Positions 43,325-52,017 of a DNA stretch of 64,000 nucleotides are shown one piece after another. The notes under the pieces were generated by a model. That model was not told where the DNA came from and did not search any database. It saw only the letters and a list, made by a program, of their open reading frames with translations. Origin of the DNA: Flavobacterium chryseum (GTDB taxonomy: Bacteria > Bacteroidota > Bacteroidia > Flavobacteriales > Flavobacteriaceae); assembly GCF_004362015.1 (NCBI RefSeq), contig NZ_SNWW01000002.1:434001-498000 (forward strand), read 5' to 3'. Numbering within the stretch: the first letter of the stretch is position 1; each line of letters begins with the position of its first letter. The position numbers and the translations under genes are program-made.

Positions 43325-43364
43325 GAAAAAGGCTGTTTCAAATATTTGAAACAGCCTTTTTTTT
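43325..43364 (+). terminator. Terminator after ompA-like gene
   Basis: AAAAAGGCTGTTTCAAAT and ATTTGAAACAGCCTTTTT pair perfectly, followed by more T. Confidence 0.92.
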
Positions 43365-43369
43365 GGGAT

Positions 43370-43407
43370 AAAAAAAAAGGACAAAATTATATTTTGTCCT
43401 TTTTCCT
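43370..43407 (-). terminator. Terminator of aguB transcript
   Basis: AAAAAGGACAAAAT and ATTTTGTCCTTTTT form a stem just after the aguB stop codon. It can act in either direction. Confidence 0.8.
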
Positions 43408-43426
43408 TTTATATATTTAATTAAAA

Positions 43427-44314
43427 TTAATCAATTGCTCTTTTTGTAATATCGCCAAAAGCATCAATTCTTCTGTCTCTGAAAAATGGCCAGTTTTGGC
43501 GAACATTTTCCTGAAGATCTAAATCTACTTCTGCTATTAAAATTTCTTCCTGATCGTGAGAAGCCTGAGCTAAAATTTCCCCTTGTGGGCCAGCGATGAA
43601 CGAAGCTCCCCAAAATTGGATTCCTTCAGTTCCTTCAATGTATTTTTCTAAACCAATTCTGTTTGCAGCAGCAACAAAAACTCCGTTTGCAACAGCGTGA
43701 CCTTTCATAACATTCATCCAGGCACCGTATTGGTTTTCTCCGTATTGCTCTTTTTCTTTTGGATGCCAACCAATTGCTGTTGGATAAAACAACACTTCAG
43801 CACCTTTTAATGCTGTAATACGTGCTGCTTCCGGATACCATTGATCCCAGCAAATAAGGGTTCCAATTTTTCCTTTTTTAGTTTCAATTGCCTGAAAACC
43901 TAGATCGCCAGGAGTAAAATAAAATTTTTCATAGAAATGAGGATCATCCGGAATGTGCATTTTACGATACAAACCTGCTTCTGTACCGTCAGTATCAATA
44001 ATGTATGCACTATTGTGGTAAATTCCAGCCATTCTTTTTTCGAAAAACGGAACGATTATAACAACTTCTAATTCTTTTGCCAGTTCGCTAAAAGCAATAA
44101 ACGAAGTGCTGTAAAGTGGTTCTGCTAATGCAAAATTGTCTACATCTTCGCTTTGGCAAAAATAATGGCTGCTATATAATTCTGGTAATAAAATAACTTC
44201 TGCTCCTTTATTGGCAGCATCTTTTACCCAACTGATACATTTTTTAAGATTATTTTCGGCAACATCGTTAAGATTTAACTGAACAACGGCTATTTTATAT
44301 TTTCTTTTCGGCAT
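43427..44314 (-). CDS. aguB: N-carbamoylputrescine amidase
   Basis: From the ATG at 44314 the protein has 295 residues, MPKRKYKIAVVQLNLNDVAE. The seven codons before it are not family-like. It is a nitrilase-superfamily enzyme with catalytic Glu in VILLPELYSSHYFCQ, Lys in LYRKMHIPDDPHFYEKFYFTPGD, and Cys in IGTLICWDQWYPEAARI. The YFCQ and FYEKFYFTPGD phrases are typical for AguB. It splits N-carbamoylputrescine into putrescine, CO2 and ammonia. Its pathway partner aguA is on the same strand but separated by two plus-strand genes. Confidence 0.93.
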   Translation of the reverse strand: MPKRKYKIAVVQLNLNDVAENNLKKCISWVKDAANKGAEVILLPELYSSHYFCQSEDVDNFALAEPLYSTSFIAFSELAKELEVVIIVPFFEKRMAGIYHNSAYIIDTDGTEAGLYRKMHIPDDPHFYEKFYFTPGDLGFQAIETKKGKIGTLICWDQWYPEAARITALKGAEVLFYPTAIGWHPKEKEQYGENQYGAWMNVMKGHAVANGVFVAAANRIGLEKYIEGTEGIQFWGASFIAGPQGEILAQASHDQEEILIAEVDLDLQENVRQNWPFFRDRRIDAFGDITKRAID

Positions 44315-44400
44315 GACATAAAATTTAGAGTGCAAAAATAGTAAATTTTAGAGGAATGACAAAGTGGGTTAAGGTCTTATAAAAAGTAAAAGTTCATATC

Positions 44401-44472
44401 TAGCCCCGATAGTAACGATATCCTTTTTCTGGCTTGTTTAGCCGGGTAAAGATATAGTAAATAGCGGGACTG
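44401..44472 (+). ncRNA. Flavo-1-like structured element, copy 1
   Basis: The segment starts TAGCCCCGATAG and ends ATAGCGGGACTG, with a central imperfect hairpin (CTGGCT...AGCCGG). A second copy at 54572-54647 shares both ends. From memory this matches the Flavo-1 RNA motif of Flavobacteria. Strand is chosen by that resemblance. Confidence 0.5.
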
Positions 44473-44505
44473 ATGGTTTTATGAAAAAAATAAATCCCTG
44501 CTTAA

Positions 44506-44540
44506 AAAAAAAACACTGGCCATTTGACCAGTGTTTTTTA
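44506..44540. terminator. Terminator between Flavo-1-like element and DUF808 gene
   Basis: AAAAACACTGGCC (with AATGG loop part) and GACCAGTGTTTTT form a strong stem. It lies right after the DUF808 stop codon on the minus strand and also downstream of the Flavo-1-like element on the plus strand. Confidence 0.85.
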
Positions 44541-44560
44541 TTTTATATGAGTGTGAATTA

Positions 44561-45454
44561 TTATGCTGTTGCTTTTTCTTTTTTACCGAATAACTTTTTA
44601 AAAAGATTTACTATTCCCAAAACTACTAATCCTAGTACTAAACCTACTACAAATTCTTTTATAATTACAGGGATATTAATCTTAGGTGATAAATGATGGA
44701 AAAATGGAATATAATGCACGAAAATACCACCAGCAACAAGTAATAAAGCAATTGTACCAATTACGGTTAAACTTTTAATAACCAGCGGAAGGGCTTTTAC
44801 CAATACATTACCAATAAATTTTGATATACTTTTTTCTTTTTTGCTCAATTTGATAAGCTTATAACCTGCTTCATCCATTCGAACAATAAGAGCAACAATT
44901 CCGTAAACGCCAATAGTTGCAATTAATGCAATTATAGAAGTTACAACGATTTGCTGCATTAAGGGTTCCTCAATTACAGTACCTAAAGCGATAATTACGA
45001 TTTCTACTGATAATATAAAATCAGTTATAATTGCTGATTTAATTTTGCCTTTTTCAGCTTCCAAAATTTGTTCTTCCGTAAAAGTTTCATCGGTTATTCC
45101 TTCTGATTCTTCATGCCCATGTGGAAATATAAATTCGTAGATTTTTTCGGCTCCTTCATAAGCTAAAAAAAGTCCTCCAAGTACAAGGATTACAATAATA
45201 GCAACAGGTAAAAATGCACTTAATAAAAATGCGATTGGCAAAATGATAATTTTGTTAAGTAGTGAACCTTTACTAATTGCCCACAATACCGGAAGTTCTC
45301 GTGATGAAGCAAATCCTGAAGCTTTTTCGGCATTAACGGCCAGGTCATCGCCCAGAATACCTGCAGTTTTTTTTGCTGCAATTTTACTCATTACTGCAAC
45401 ATCATCCATTATTGCTGCGATATCATCTAATAGTACGAAAAAACCTGAAGCCAT
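44561..45454 (-). CDS. DUF808-family inner-membrane protein (YedI-like)
   Basis: The 297-residue protein starts MASGFFVLLDDIAAIMDDVA and continues SKIAAKKTAGILGDDLAVNAEKASGF, the signature of DUF808. Several membrane segments follow (about 68-105, 135-175, 215-240 and 255-285) with FLAYEGAEKIYEFIFPHGHE between. It ends with a Lys-rich tail. The function of the family is not known. It is probably an inner-membrane protein. The gene has a terminator after it, and a 40-codon gene lies upstream. Confidence 0.88.
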   Translation of the reverse strand: MASGFFVLLDDIAAIMDDVAVMSKIAAKKTAGILGDDLAVNAEKASGFASSRELPVLWAISKGSLLNKIIILPIAFLLSAFLPVAIIVILVLGGLFLAYEGAEKIYEFIFPHGHEESEGITDETFTEEQILEAEKGKIKSAIITDFILSVEIVIIALGTVIEEPLMQQIVVTSIIALIATIGVYGIVALIVRMDEAGYKLIKLSKKEKSISKFIGNVLVKALPLVIKSLTVIGTIALLLVAGGIFVHYIPFFHHLSPKINIPVIIKEFVVGLVLGLVVLGIVNLFKKLFGKKEKATA

Positions 45455-45507
45455 TTTATTTTATTTTCTGCGAATTTAATACTTTTTTATTTATTAATTC
45501 ATTCAAA

Positions 45508-45630
45508 TTAATGGCTACATTGGCCTAAAAGCACCCAGATAATTATAAAAACAAAAATTGTCCCGAAGCATCCGCCTCCTAATTTCTTTGCGCCGTAACC
45601 TGCCAATAATCCTCTAAATAAATTGTTCAT
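45508..45630 (-). CDS. Small membrane protein, 40 aa
   Basis: A 40-codon frame on the minus strand starts at the ATG at 45630 and stops at 45508. It encodes MNNLFRGLLAGYGAKKLGGG then a hydrophobic helix (CFGTIFVFIIIWVLLGQCSH). The A-rich leader before the ATG and the good membrane-helix design argue that it is real. A Gly-rich segment with a YGAKKLGGG stretch precedes the helix. It lies between clpB and the DUF808 gene, on the same strand as both. Function is unknown. Confidence 0.7.
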   Translation of the reverse strand: MNNLFRGLLAGYGAKKLGGGCFGTIFVFIIIWVLLGQCSH

Positions 45631-45748
45631 AGTACTTTAGTTTTTAAGTTAATTAAATTTAAACGTAAAGATGAGAATTTAGGAAAGATTTATTTTTATA
45701 ATACTTTTAAAAAAAGTTTCATTATTTACGGATTGAATTTAATTAGAC

Positions 45749-45779
45749 AAAAAAACACCAGCCTCTCGACTGGTGTTTT
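45749..45779 (-). terminator. Terminator of clpB
   Basis: AAAACACCAGCC and GACTGGTGTTTT form a stem with a short loop and flanking A/T runs, 25 bp after the clpB stop. Confidence 0.88.
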
Positions 45780-45803
45780 CACTTTTATTAAATCTAAAAA
45801 TTA

Positions 45804-48410
45804 TTATACAGTTTGATTTTGAGTTTGATTTCTAAAAACCAATTTTCCATCAAAAGCATCTATCAAAATAATGCTGTCAGTAGTAATTTTTCCAGCTAAA
45901 ATTTCTTTTGATAGCTGATTCAAAACTTCTCTCTGAATAACACGTTTTACCGGTCTTGCACCAAACTGCGAATCGAAACCTTTGTCTGAAAGATATTTAA
46001 TTCCTTCTGGAGTCGCATCCATTGTAATGCCTTGTAACGCCAGCATTTTGGTAACACTTTTAAGCTGCAAGCTTACAATTCTCGAAATATTATCGATTGT
46101 TAAAGGTGTGAACATTACAATTTCGTCGATACGGTTTATAAATTCCGGACGAACGGTTTGTTTCAATAATCCTAAAACTTCAACTTTTGCCGCTTCTGTT
46201 GCCGCTTCAACGCCACCTTTTAGATTCTCGAATTTCTCCTGAATAATCTGACTTCCCATATTGGATGTCATGATGATAATTGTGTTTTTGAAATCGGCCA
46301 AACGACCTTTATTATCTGTTAATCGGCCTTCATCTAAAACCTGCAATAAAATATTGAATGTATCAGGATGCGCTTTTTCAATTTCATCTAACAAAATTAC
46401 AGAATATGGTTTTCTACGAACGGCTTCAGTCAATTGTCCACCTTCGTCATAACCTACATATCCCGGAGGCGCACCTACTAAACGGCTCACACTATGACGT
46501 TCCTGATATTCACTCATATCGATTCTGGTCATGGCATTTTCGTCGTCGAATAAATATTCTGCCAAAGCTTTTGCTAACTCAGTTTTACCAACTCCGGTTG
46601 TTCCTAAAAATAAAAAGGTTCCAACTGGTTTTTTCATGTCTTGCAAACCGGCTCTGCTTCTTCTTACGGCATCACTTACGGCTTCAATTGCTTCTTCCTG
46701 CCCCACAACTCTTCTGTGTAATTCATCTTCAAGATGCAACAGTTTTTCTCTTTCTGTCTGAAGCATTTTCATAACCGGAATTCCTGTCCATTTTGCTACA
46801 ACTTCGGCAATATCTTCGCGGGTTACTTCTTCTTTAATTAACGAATTACCAGACTGATATTCCTGCAATTGTTTCAATAAAACATCAAGGCGTTCTTGTG
46901 CTTCTTTGATTTTTCCGTAACGAATTTCGGCTACTTTTCCGTAATCGCCTTCACGTTCTGCACGTTCTGCTTCGTGTTTAAAATCTTCAATTTCTAATTT
47001 TACCGCCTGAACTCCGTCTACAACATCTTTTTCAGATTTCCATTTGGTGTAGATTTCGTTGCGTTCTTCTTTCAGATTTGCCAAATCCATTCGGAGGATT
47101 TTTAGCTTGCTTTCTTCTTTTTCACGTTTAATGGCTTCAATTTCGATTTCCAACTGCATGATTTTACGATCTAAAACATCCAGTTCTTCTGGTTTAGAAT
47201 TGATTTCCATACGCAGTTTAGAAGCCGCTTCATCCATCAAATCAATGGCTTTGTCCGGCAAAAAACGATTCGTAATATAACGTTGCGAAAGTTCTACAGC
47301 CGCAATAATCGCTTCGTCTTTAATTTGAACTTTATGATGCGTTTCGTATTTTTCCTTAATTCCACGTAAAATTGAAATCGCACTTTCAGTATCCGGTTCA
47401 TCAATTAAAACCTTTTGAAAACGGCGTTCTAATGCTTTGTCTTTTTCAAAATATTTTTGATATTCGTCTAATGTTGTTGCACCAATTGCTCTTAATTCTC
47501 CACGAGCCAAAGCCGGTTTCAAGATATTCGCCGCATCCATTGCGCCTTCTCCTCCACCCGCGCCTACAAGCGTGTGAATTTCATCGATAAATAAAACGAT
47601 ATCACCTTCGGCAGCCGTAACTTCTTTTACAACCGATTTTAAACGCTCTTCAAATTCACCTTTGTATTTTGCACCAGCAATTAGCGCTCCCATATCTAGT
47701 GAGAAAACGATTTTATCTTTTAGGTTTTCCGGAACATCTCCATCAACAATTCTGTGCGCTAAACCTTCGGCAATAGCGGTTTTACCAACTCCGGGTTCAC
47801 CCACTAACATTGGGTTATTTTTTGTTCTACGGGTAAGGATTTGCAATACACGACGAATTTCTTCGTCACGCCCAATAACGGGATCCAGTTTTCCGGTACG
47901 CGCTAATTCGTTTAAGTTTTTAGCGTATTTATTTAGTGAATTATAATTTTCTTCTGCAGAAGCGGAAGTTACTCTTTCGCCTCTTCGAAGTTCTTCGATT
48001 GTTGCTTTTAATGCTTTTCCGGTAACGCCCTGATCTTTTAAGATTTGAGCAACTTTGCTTTTTGAATCGAAAATAGCCAATATTAAATGTTCGATCGAAA
48101 CATATTCGTCGTTCATTTTTTGAGCGATTATTTCAGCCTCATTCAATGCTTTATTCGCATCTCTTGAAAGTACAATATCGCCTCCGGAAACTTTTGGAAA
48201 ACTCTGAATTGTAGAATCTAATATTTGTAAAAACAACGGCACATTTACGTTTAGTTTCTTCAAAATAAAAGGTGCTACATTTTCATCAACCTCAAAAATG
48301 GCTTTAAAAATGTGTTCGTTTTCTATTTGCTGTTGTCCGTATCGTTGCGCCAATTGCTGTGATAGCTGAATGGCTTCCTGAGATTTTGTTGTAAATTTAT
48401 TTATGTTCAT
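45804..48410 (-). CDS. clpB: ATP-dependent chaperone ClpB
   Basis: The 868-residue protein has the full ClpB order: N-terminal Clp domain (1-145), first AAA+ module with Walker A GEPGVGKT (204-211) and Walker [16 protein letters not shown]. Next is the coiled-coil middle domain (about 400-530, rich in Lys and Glu), which separates ClpB from ClpA/C. The second AAA+ module follows, with Walker A GTTGVGKT (near 610) and [13 protein letters not shown]. It dissolves protein aggregates with DnaK in the cytoplasm. It is a single-gene unit with a terminator. It is probably heat-inducible, though no specific site is visible to me. Confidence 0.97.
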   Translation of the reverse strand: MNINKFTTKSQEAIQLSQQLAQRYGQQQIENEHIFKAIFEVDENVAPFILKKLNVNVPLFLQILDSTIQSFPKVSGGDIVLSRDANKALNEAEIIAQKMNDEYVSIEHLILAIFDSKSKVAQILKDQGVTGKALKATIEELRRGERVTSASAEENYNSLNKYAKNLNELARTGKLDPVIGRDEEIRRVLQILTRRTKNNPMLVGEPGVGKTAIAEGLAHRIVDGDVPENLKDKIVFSLDMGALIAGAKYKGEFEERLKSVVKEVTAAEGDIVLFIDEIHTLVGAGGGEGAMDAANILKPALARGELRAIGATTLDEYQKYFEKDKALERRFQKVLIDEPDTESAISILRGIKEKYETHHKVQIKDEAIIAAVELSQRYITNRFLPDKAIDLMDEAASKLRMEINSKPEELDVLDRKIMQLEIEIEAIKREKEESKLKILRMDLANLKEERNEIYTKWKSEKDVVDGVQAVKLEIEDFKHEAERAEREGDYGKVAEIRYGKIKEAQERLDVLLKQLQEYQSGNSLIKEEVTREDIAEVVAKWTGIPVMKMLQTEREKLLHLEDELHRRVVGQEEAIEAVSDAVRRSRAGLQDMKKPVGTFLFLGTTGVGKTELAKALAEYLFDDENAMTRIDMSEYQERHSVSRLVGAPPGYVGYDEGGQLTEAVRRKPYSVILLDEIEKAHPDTFNILLQVLDEGRLTDNKGRLADFKNTIIIMTSNMGSQIIQEKFENLKGGVEAATEAAKVEVLGLLKQTVRPEFINRIDEIVMFTPLTIDNISRIVSLQLKSVTKMLALQGITMDATPEGIKYLSDKGFDSQFGARPVKRVIQREVLNQLSKEILAGKITTDSIILIDAFDGKLVFRNQTQNQTV

Positions 48411-48617
48411 TTTTTGTATGATTTAGGTTTTCTTTTTTTCAATTTGATAATCGATACCATCAAAATTAGATTTATTGCATTACTTTTTTAATTTTAAATG
48501 ATATAACTTTGCTGGAATATTCAAATTATATTCCATATTAAAATTACAGACAAAATGGCGTTTTTCTTAGCTTTTAAGTTCATTATTAACGTCAAAAAGT
48601 CATAAAACAAGTCAAAT

Positions 48618-49010
48618 ATGAGTTTTTTAAATTCAATCTTCGGAAGTTCAGAGAATACAGATTCTCCAAAAAGCAATGTAAACTGGATCGAATTAACTGA
48701 TATATTACAATTGCAGGAAATCGAAGCAATATCGAACGAAAAGCCTGTCGTAATATTCAAACATAGCACAAGATGCAGCATTAGTAAAATGGCTCTAAAG
48801 CAATTTGAACGTGAATATGACCTAAATGATACAGTTGATGCCTATTTTTTAGATTTGATTGCGCATCGCGATATCTCAAATGAAATAGCAAATAAGTTTA
48901 ATGTTTATCACGAATCTCCGCAGCTTATCTTGATCAAAAACGGAAAAGCAGTTTACGATGTTTCGCACAGCGATATTGATGCTGAAGCGCTGAAAACTAA
49001 AGTGCAGTAA
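48618..49010 (+). CDS. ytxJ: Bacillithiol-system redox protein YtxJ
   Basis: The 130-residue protein matches YtxJ: VNWIELTDILQLQEIEAIS, PVVIFKHSTRCSISKMALKQFE (45-66) with Cys53 in TRCSIS, then YFLDLIAHRDISNEIANKFNVYHESPQLILIKNGKAVYDVSHSDI. It is thioredoxin-like with a single active Cys and is thought to remove bacillithiol from proteins (bacilliredoxin role). This indicates the organism uses bacillithiol. It lies 17 bp before a small HD hydrolase gene on the same strand. Confidence 0.88.
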   Translation: MSFLNSIFGSSENTDSPKSNVNWIELTDILQLQEIEAISNEKPVVIFKHSTRCSISKMALKQFEREYDLNDTVDAYFLDLIAHRDISNEIANKFNVYHESPQLILIKNGKAVYDVSHSDIDAEALKTKVQ

Positions 49011-49027
49011 TTTCTAAAAATGATTAA

Positions 49028-49570
49028 ATGGATGTTCAGACGATTTATCAAAAAACAATAATTTTTGCAACTTTAAAACATTTAGAAATTAACCAGACTA
49101 TTAAAGATTCTAATTTTCCGTATGTCATTCATTTAAGTAATGTTGCGATGGAAATTTTAATAGCATCATATAATACAGAAGAATTTGACTTGAATTTTGC
49201 TACTCAGGTTGCCTTATTACATGATACGCTGGAAGATACTAATACAACTTTTGAAGAATTAAAACTTGAATTTGGAATTGAAGTTGCCGAAGGAGTTTCT
49301 GCTCTGACTAAAAATGACAATTTACCAAAGGAGGAAAAAATGCTGGATAGTATCAACAGAATTTCGAAACAGGAAAAAGAAATTTGGGCTGTAAAATTAG
49401 CTGACAGAATCACAAATCTTCAAAAACCTCCAAAAAGCTGGGATAATCTTAAAAGAACAGAATACAGAGAAGAAGCTAAAATTATCCTTGAAAAATTAAA
49501 AGGCGGAAATGAATATTTAGAAAATCGTTTACGTTCAAAAATAGATGAATACGAGCAATATCTTGATTAA
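49028..49570 (+). CDS. MESH1-like HD-domain hydrolase (putative (p)ppGpp hydrolase)
   Basis: The 180-residue protein is a stand-alone SpoT-type HD domain. It has His35 (PYVIHLSNVA), the metal pair His65-Asp66 with Glu69-Asp70 in ALLHDTLEDT, and Asp126 in KLADRITNL. VAEGVSALTKN also fits. Such small alarmone hydrolases remove pyrophosphate from (p)ppGpp. There is no synthetase or TGS/ACT domain. It is encoded 17 bp after ytxJ, so redox and stringent-response functions may be co-expressed. Activity is inferred from motifs. Confidence 0.85.
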   Translation: MDVQTIYQKTIIFATLKHLEINQTIKDSNFPYVIHLSNVAMEILIASYNTEEFDLNFATQVALLHDTLEDTNTTFEELKLEFGIEVAEGVSALTKNDNLPKEEKMLDSINRISKQEKEIWAVKLADRITNLQKPPKSWDNLKRTEYREEAKIILEKLKGGNEYLENRLRSKIDEYEQYLD

Positions 49571-49592
49571 GAAATCTCCTAATAGATAACAA

Positions 49593-49630
49593 TAAAAAAC
49601 GCTGAAATTAAACTTTCAGCGTTTTTTTTA
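49593..49630. terminator. Terminator between HD hydrolase and membrane-protein genes
   Basis: AAAAAACGCTGAAA and TTTCAGCGTTTTTT form a strong stem with A and T runs, between convergent genes. Confidence 0.9.
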
Positions 49631-49635
49631 TATAT

Positions 49636-50802
49636 TTAAAAATTACCTTCAGATCCGCCACCACTAAAACCTCCACCTCCAAATTCCATTGGAGAATTTT
49701 CCGGTTTTACTCCCGGTTTCATTCCAAAAGTTGAGGCTACTATTAAGGCTTCGGCATTTAAAAAAGCATCTGAATTTTTGATTCTGTCTGGTTTAAAAGT
49801 CAAACCACTTTCTTGTTCTTTTAATTTTCTTATTGAAAAATAGGCAATTGTAAACAATACCAATCCTCCCAGAGTTAAAGCAGTTTCAATTGGTAAAACC
49901 GAATAATAAAATCGAATTGTAAATATGGAGAAACCAATTGCTAAAAAACTGATCCAAAGCATGATTCTGTCTTTTGTTCTTAAAGCCTGAACCAAATATA
50001 AAACTGGTACAATAAAAGTGAAGGCGTAAAAGAAAACAGCAAACGGAATATCAGTTCCGGGAAAAATTTCATTATCTAAAAGCAATACAGAAAGTTCTCT
50101 GACCACTAAATAATTGCACGAAAGATAAAAGAGAACTAAACAAAAACTATTTGCTAACAAAAGACCTTTGTAATAATAAACCTGAGTAAGATTATCAATT
50201 GATTTTTTGGTAAAAAAATAAAAACCAGCAGCAAATAACATCGCTATAAAAGGTAAAATCGTTTTTCCGATAGCGCCAAATTCGAACAAACCATAAAATA
50301 AAACAGCTGAAGCCGCCAAACAAAAAACTAGCAATGAGAGCAAGTGCAAATATCTTCGATACATTACAAATGAAGCAATGGCGACAAAAACGGCAATTAC
50401 TAATTCATATCCATCTGTAGTTATTGCTATTGCAACACCAACATTCATAATGCCTCCGAGAATAAAAGCATCGTCTAAACCGTGCCCGTAATATTTTCGA
50501 TTAGCCAGCATTTCTGACCCAACAAAACCTATTACAGCAAAAATATAAAAGCAAATTTTAAAATAAAACTCTTCACCGCTAAGTGCTACTAAAGAAATTG
50601 CACTACACATCGATGAATATAAAAACGATCCTAGCAAAAAGAATCCTAATCGAACGAGAAGATTGCTTTGACTTTTAAAAACCGGCAATTCTTTTTTAAT
50701 TAAATCCTTTTGTTCCTTGCTGATGAAACCTCCTGATTTTAAAGTGTCTGCTTCTTCAACTAAAGCGACATTGTTTAATAAATTTTTATCGTGTACTATC
50801 AT
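49636..50802 (-). CDS. Multi-pass membrane protein with Gly-rich tail, 388 aa
   Basis: After a soluble segment (1-50) with SGGFISKEQKDLIKKEL, there are about ten hydrophobic segments from 52 to 330. A short tail follows that ends GGGGFSGGGSEGNF. A Gly-rich tail of this kind resembles those of some Tail-Anchored or TPM/DUF2207-like proteins. The start overlaps the end of the DUF2157 gene by 4 bp (ATGA), so the two are translationally coupled. I do not know the family with certainty. The two proteins probably form a complex in the inner membrane. Confidence 0.7.
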   Translation of the reverse strand: MIVHDKNLLNNVALVEEADTLKSGGFISKEQKDLIKKELPVFKSQSNLLVRLGFFLLGSFLYSSMCSAISLVALSGEEFYFKICFYIFAVIGFVGSEMLANRKYYGHGLDDAFILGGIMNVGVAIAITTDGYELVIAVFVAIASFVMYRRYLHLLSLLVFCLAASAVLFYGLFEFGAIGKTILPFIAMLFAAGFYFFTKKSIDNLTQVYYYKGLLLANSFCLVLFYLSCNYLVVRELSVLLLDNEIFPGTDIPFAVFFYAFTFIVPVLYLVQALRTKDRIMLWISFLAIGFSIFTIRFYYSVLPIETALTLGGLVLFTIAYFSIRKLKEQESGLTFKPDRIKNSDAFLNAEALIVASTFGMKPGVKPENSPMEFGGGGFSGGGSEGNF

Positions 50803-51800
50803 TCGGCTATTTCTTTATTGAATTTTTTAATTAGTTTAATAAACACTACAATTGAGCCAATAAAATAGGCAGGTAAAAGCAAAATAAATAACGTCCATAA
50901 ATCAGAAAAATCAATATTATAAAAAATTCTAAACAGCACGATGTTGATTCCGATAAAGGCATATAAAATCATAAAAACATACAATGAAATCGCTTTAAGT
51001 TCATGGCTTATTTTATAGAAATAGTAACAAGAGGCAGCCAAAACAATTACGAAAAACAACCAGATTATATCTTCAAAATAATCTATTAAACTGCTAATTG
51101 ATGCAATGCTTATAATATGCAATGCAAAAGTTAAATAGATAATAGTAAAATGTGTTTTTAATTGAATTCGCGAACTATAAATCGTCCATAAAATAAGCAA
51201 GACACCCAATATTATTGCAGAATAGCTTAACGTTTGATCTTCATAGAAATTAGTATTATTTAATAAATCCTGTGGCGTAACCGAAAGACCCACATAAGCT
51301 GCTAAACCCGTAATTGCAATCGTTAAAACACTCTTATTATCAAAATAATAAGCACAAAAGAAACTGACAATTGTTGGAATTAATGTGGCTAATCCGTAAT
51401 GAGTTCCGAAAGGTTTATATTGAAATTGCAAATATCCTATAAAAATACATGTTAGAATATTGGCTGCTAAAACCAAATATTCTAAAACGGGATGCTCGAA
51501 AGCAGTTTCTGTTTTTTGAAATCCTTTTGAATTTTTAAAACAGTAATAAAAACAGACACAAATAATTATAAACAGAATTGAAAGTAAAGCAATATGACCA
51601 ATGCTGTCTATATTTTTATAAATTAGAACCCCAACTCCGGAAGTAAAGAGTAAAACAGACAGGTAAAGGAAAAATTTCAATTCGGCATTTAGTGAAAAAA
51701 TATTCAGATTGCGATAAGCAGCAATTTCCTGATATTGATTTTCGGTAATCAAATTTTTATCTAATAATGATTTTGTGGACTGGTCATCAAATTTATTCAT
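50799..51800 (-). CDS. DUF2157-domain membrane protein
   Basis: The 333-residue protein starts with a soluble helix pair (SLLDKNLITENQYQEIAAYRN) typical of DUF2157. Then come about nine membrane segments, beginning FFLYLSVLLFTSGVGVLIYKNIDSIGH. Function is unknown for the family. It overlaps the next gene by 4 bp and shares the general build of that protein (short soluble head, then membrane segments), which suggests an old duplication. Confidence 0.75.
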   Translation of the reverse strand: MNKFDDQSTKSLLDKNLITENQYQEIAAYRNLNIFSLNAELKFFLYLSVLLFTSGVGVLIYKNIDSIGHIALLSILFIIICVCFYYCFKNSKGFQKTETAFEHPVLEYLVLAANILTCIFIGYLQFQYKPFGTHYGLATLIPTIVSFFCAYYFDNKSVLTIAITGLAAYVGLSVTPQDLLNNTNFYEDQTLSYSAIILGVLLILWTIYSSRIQLKTHFTIIYLTFALHIISIASISSLIDYFEDIIWLFFVIVLAASCYYFYKISHELKAISLYVFMILYAFIGINIVLFRIFYNIDFSDLWTLFILLLPAYFIGSIVVFIKLIKKFNKEIAE

Positions 51801-51955
51801 ACTTTATATTATAACGTGCAAATCAAAAATAGTCTTTTTTTGTTATGGATAAACTTTAAGTAAAAAGAAACCTATAAAAAAGCCTCGGCGGTTGTTGATT
51901 TCAGTAGTTATTTATAATATTTTATTAAAATTATTGATTGTAAAATATTATTAAT

Positions 51956-51977
51956 TACATTCGTGTAATCGATTACA
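51956..51977 (+). promoter_or_regulatory. cre/LacI-type palindromic operator before pectate lyase
   Basis: TGTAATCGATTACA (51964-51977) is a perfect 14-bp palindrome. It fits the LacI-family/cre consensus TGWAANCGNTNWCA at every fixed position. It directly follows TACATTCG (51956-51963), a one-mismatch -7 box, so it would cover the transcription start. Confidence 0.55.
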
Positions 51978-52017
51978 TTAATTGATTACTTTACCAAAAC
52001 CACCTAACAAACTTAAA

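Noticed and set aside
46358..46774. A 138-codon plus-strand frame and others opposite clpB
   Set aside because: They lie fully within the conserved clpB gene on the other strand and read as low-complexity His/Leu/Phe-rich protein, typical of shadow frames.
48521..48781. An 86-codon minus-strand frame between clpB and ytxJ
   Set aside because: It overlaps the conserved 5' half of ytxJ on the other strand and has no plausible domain.
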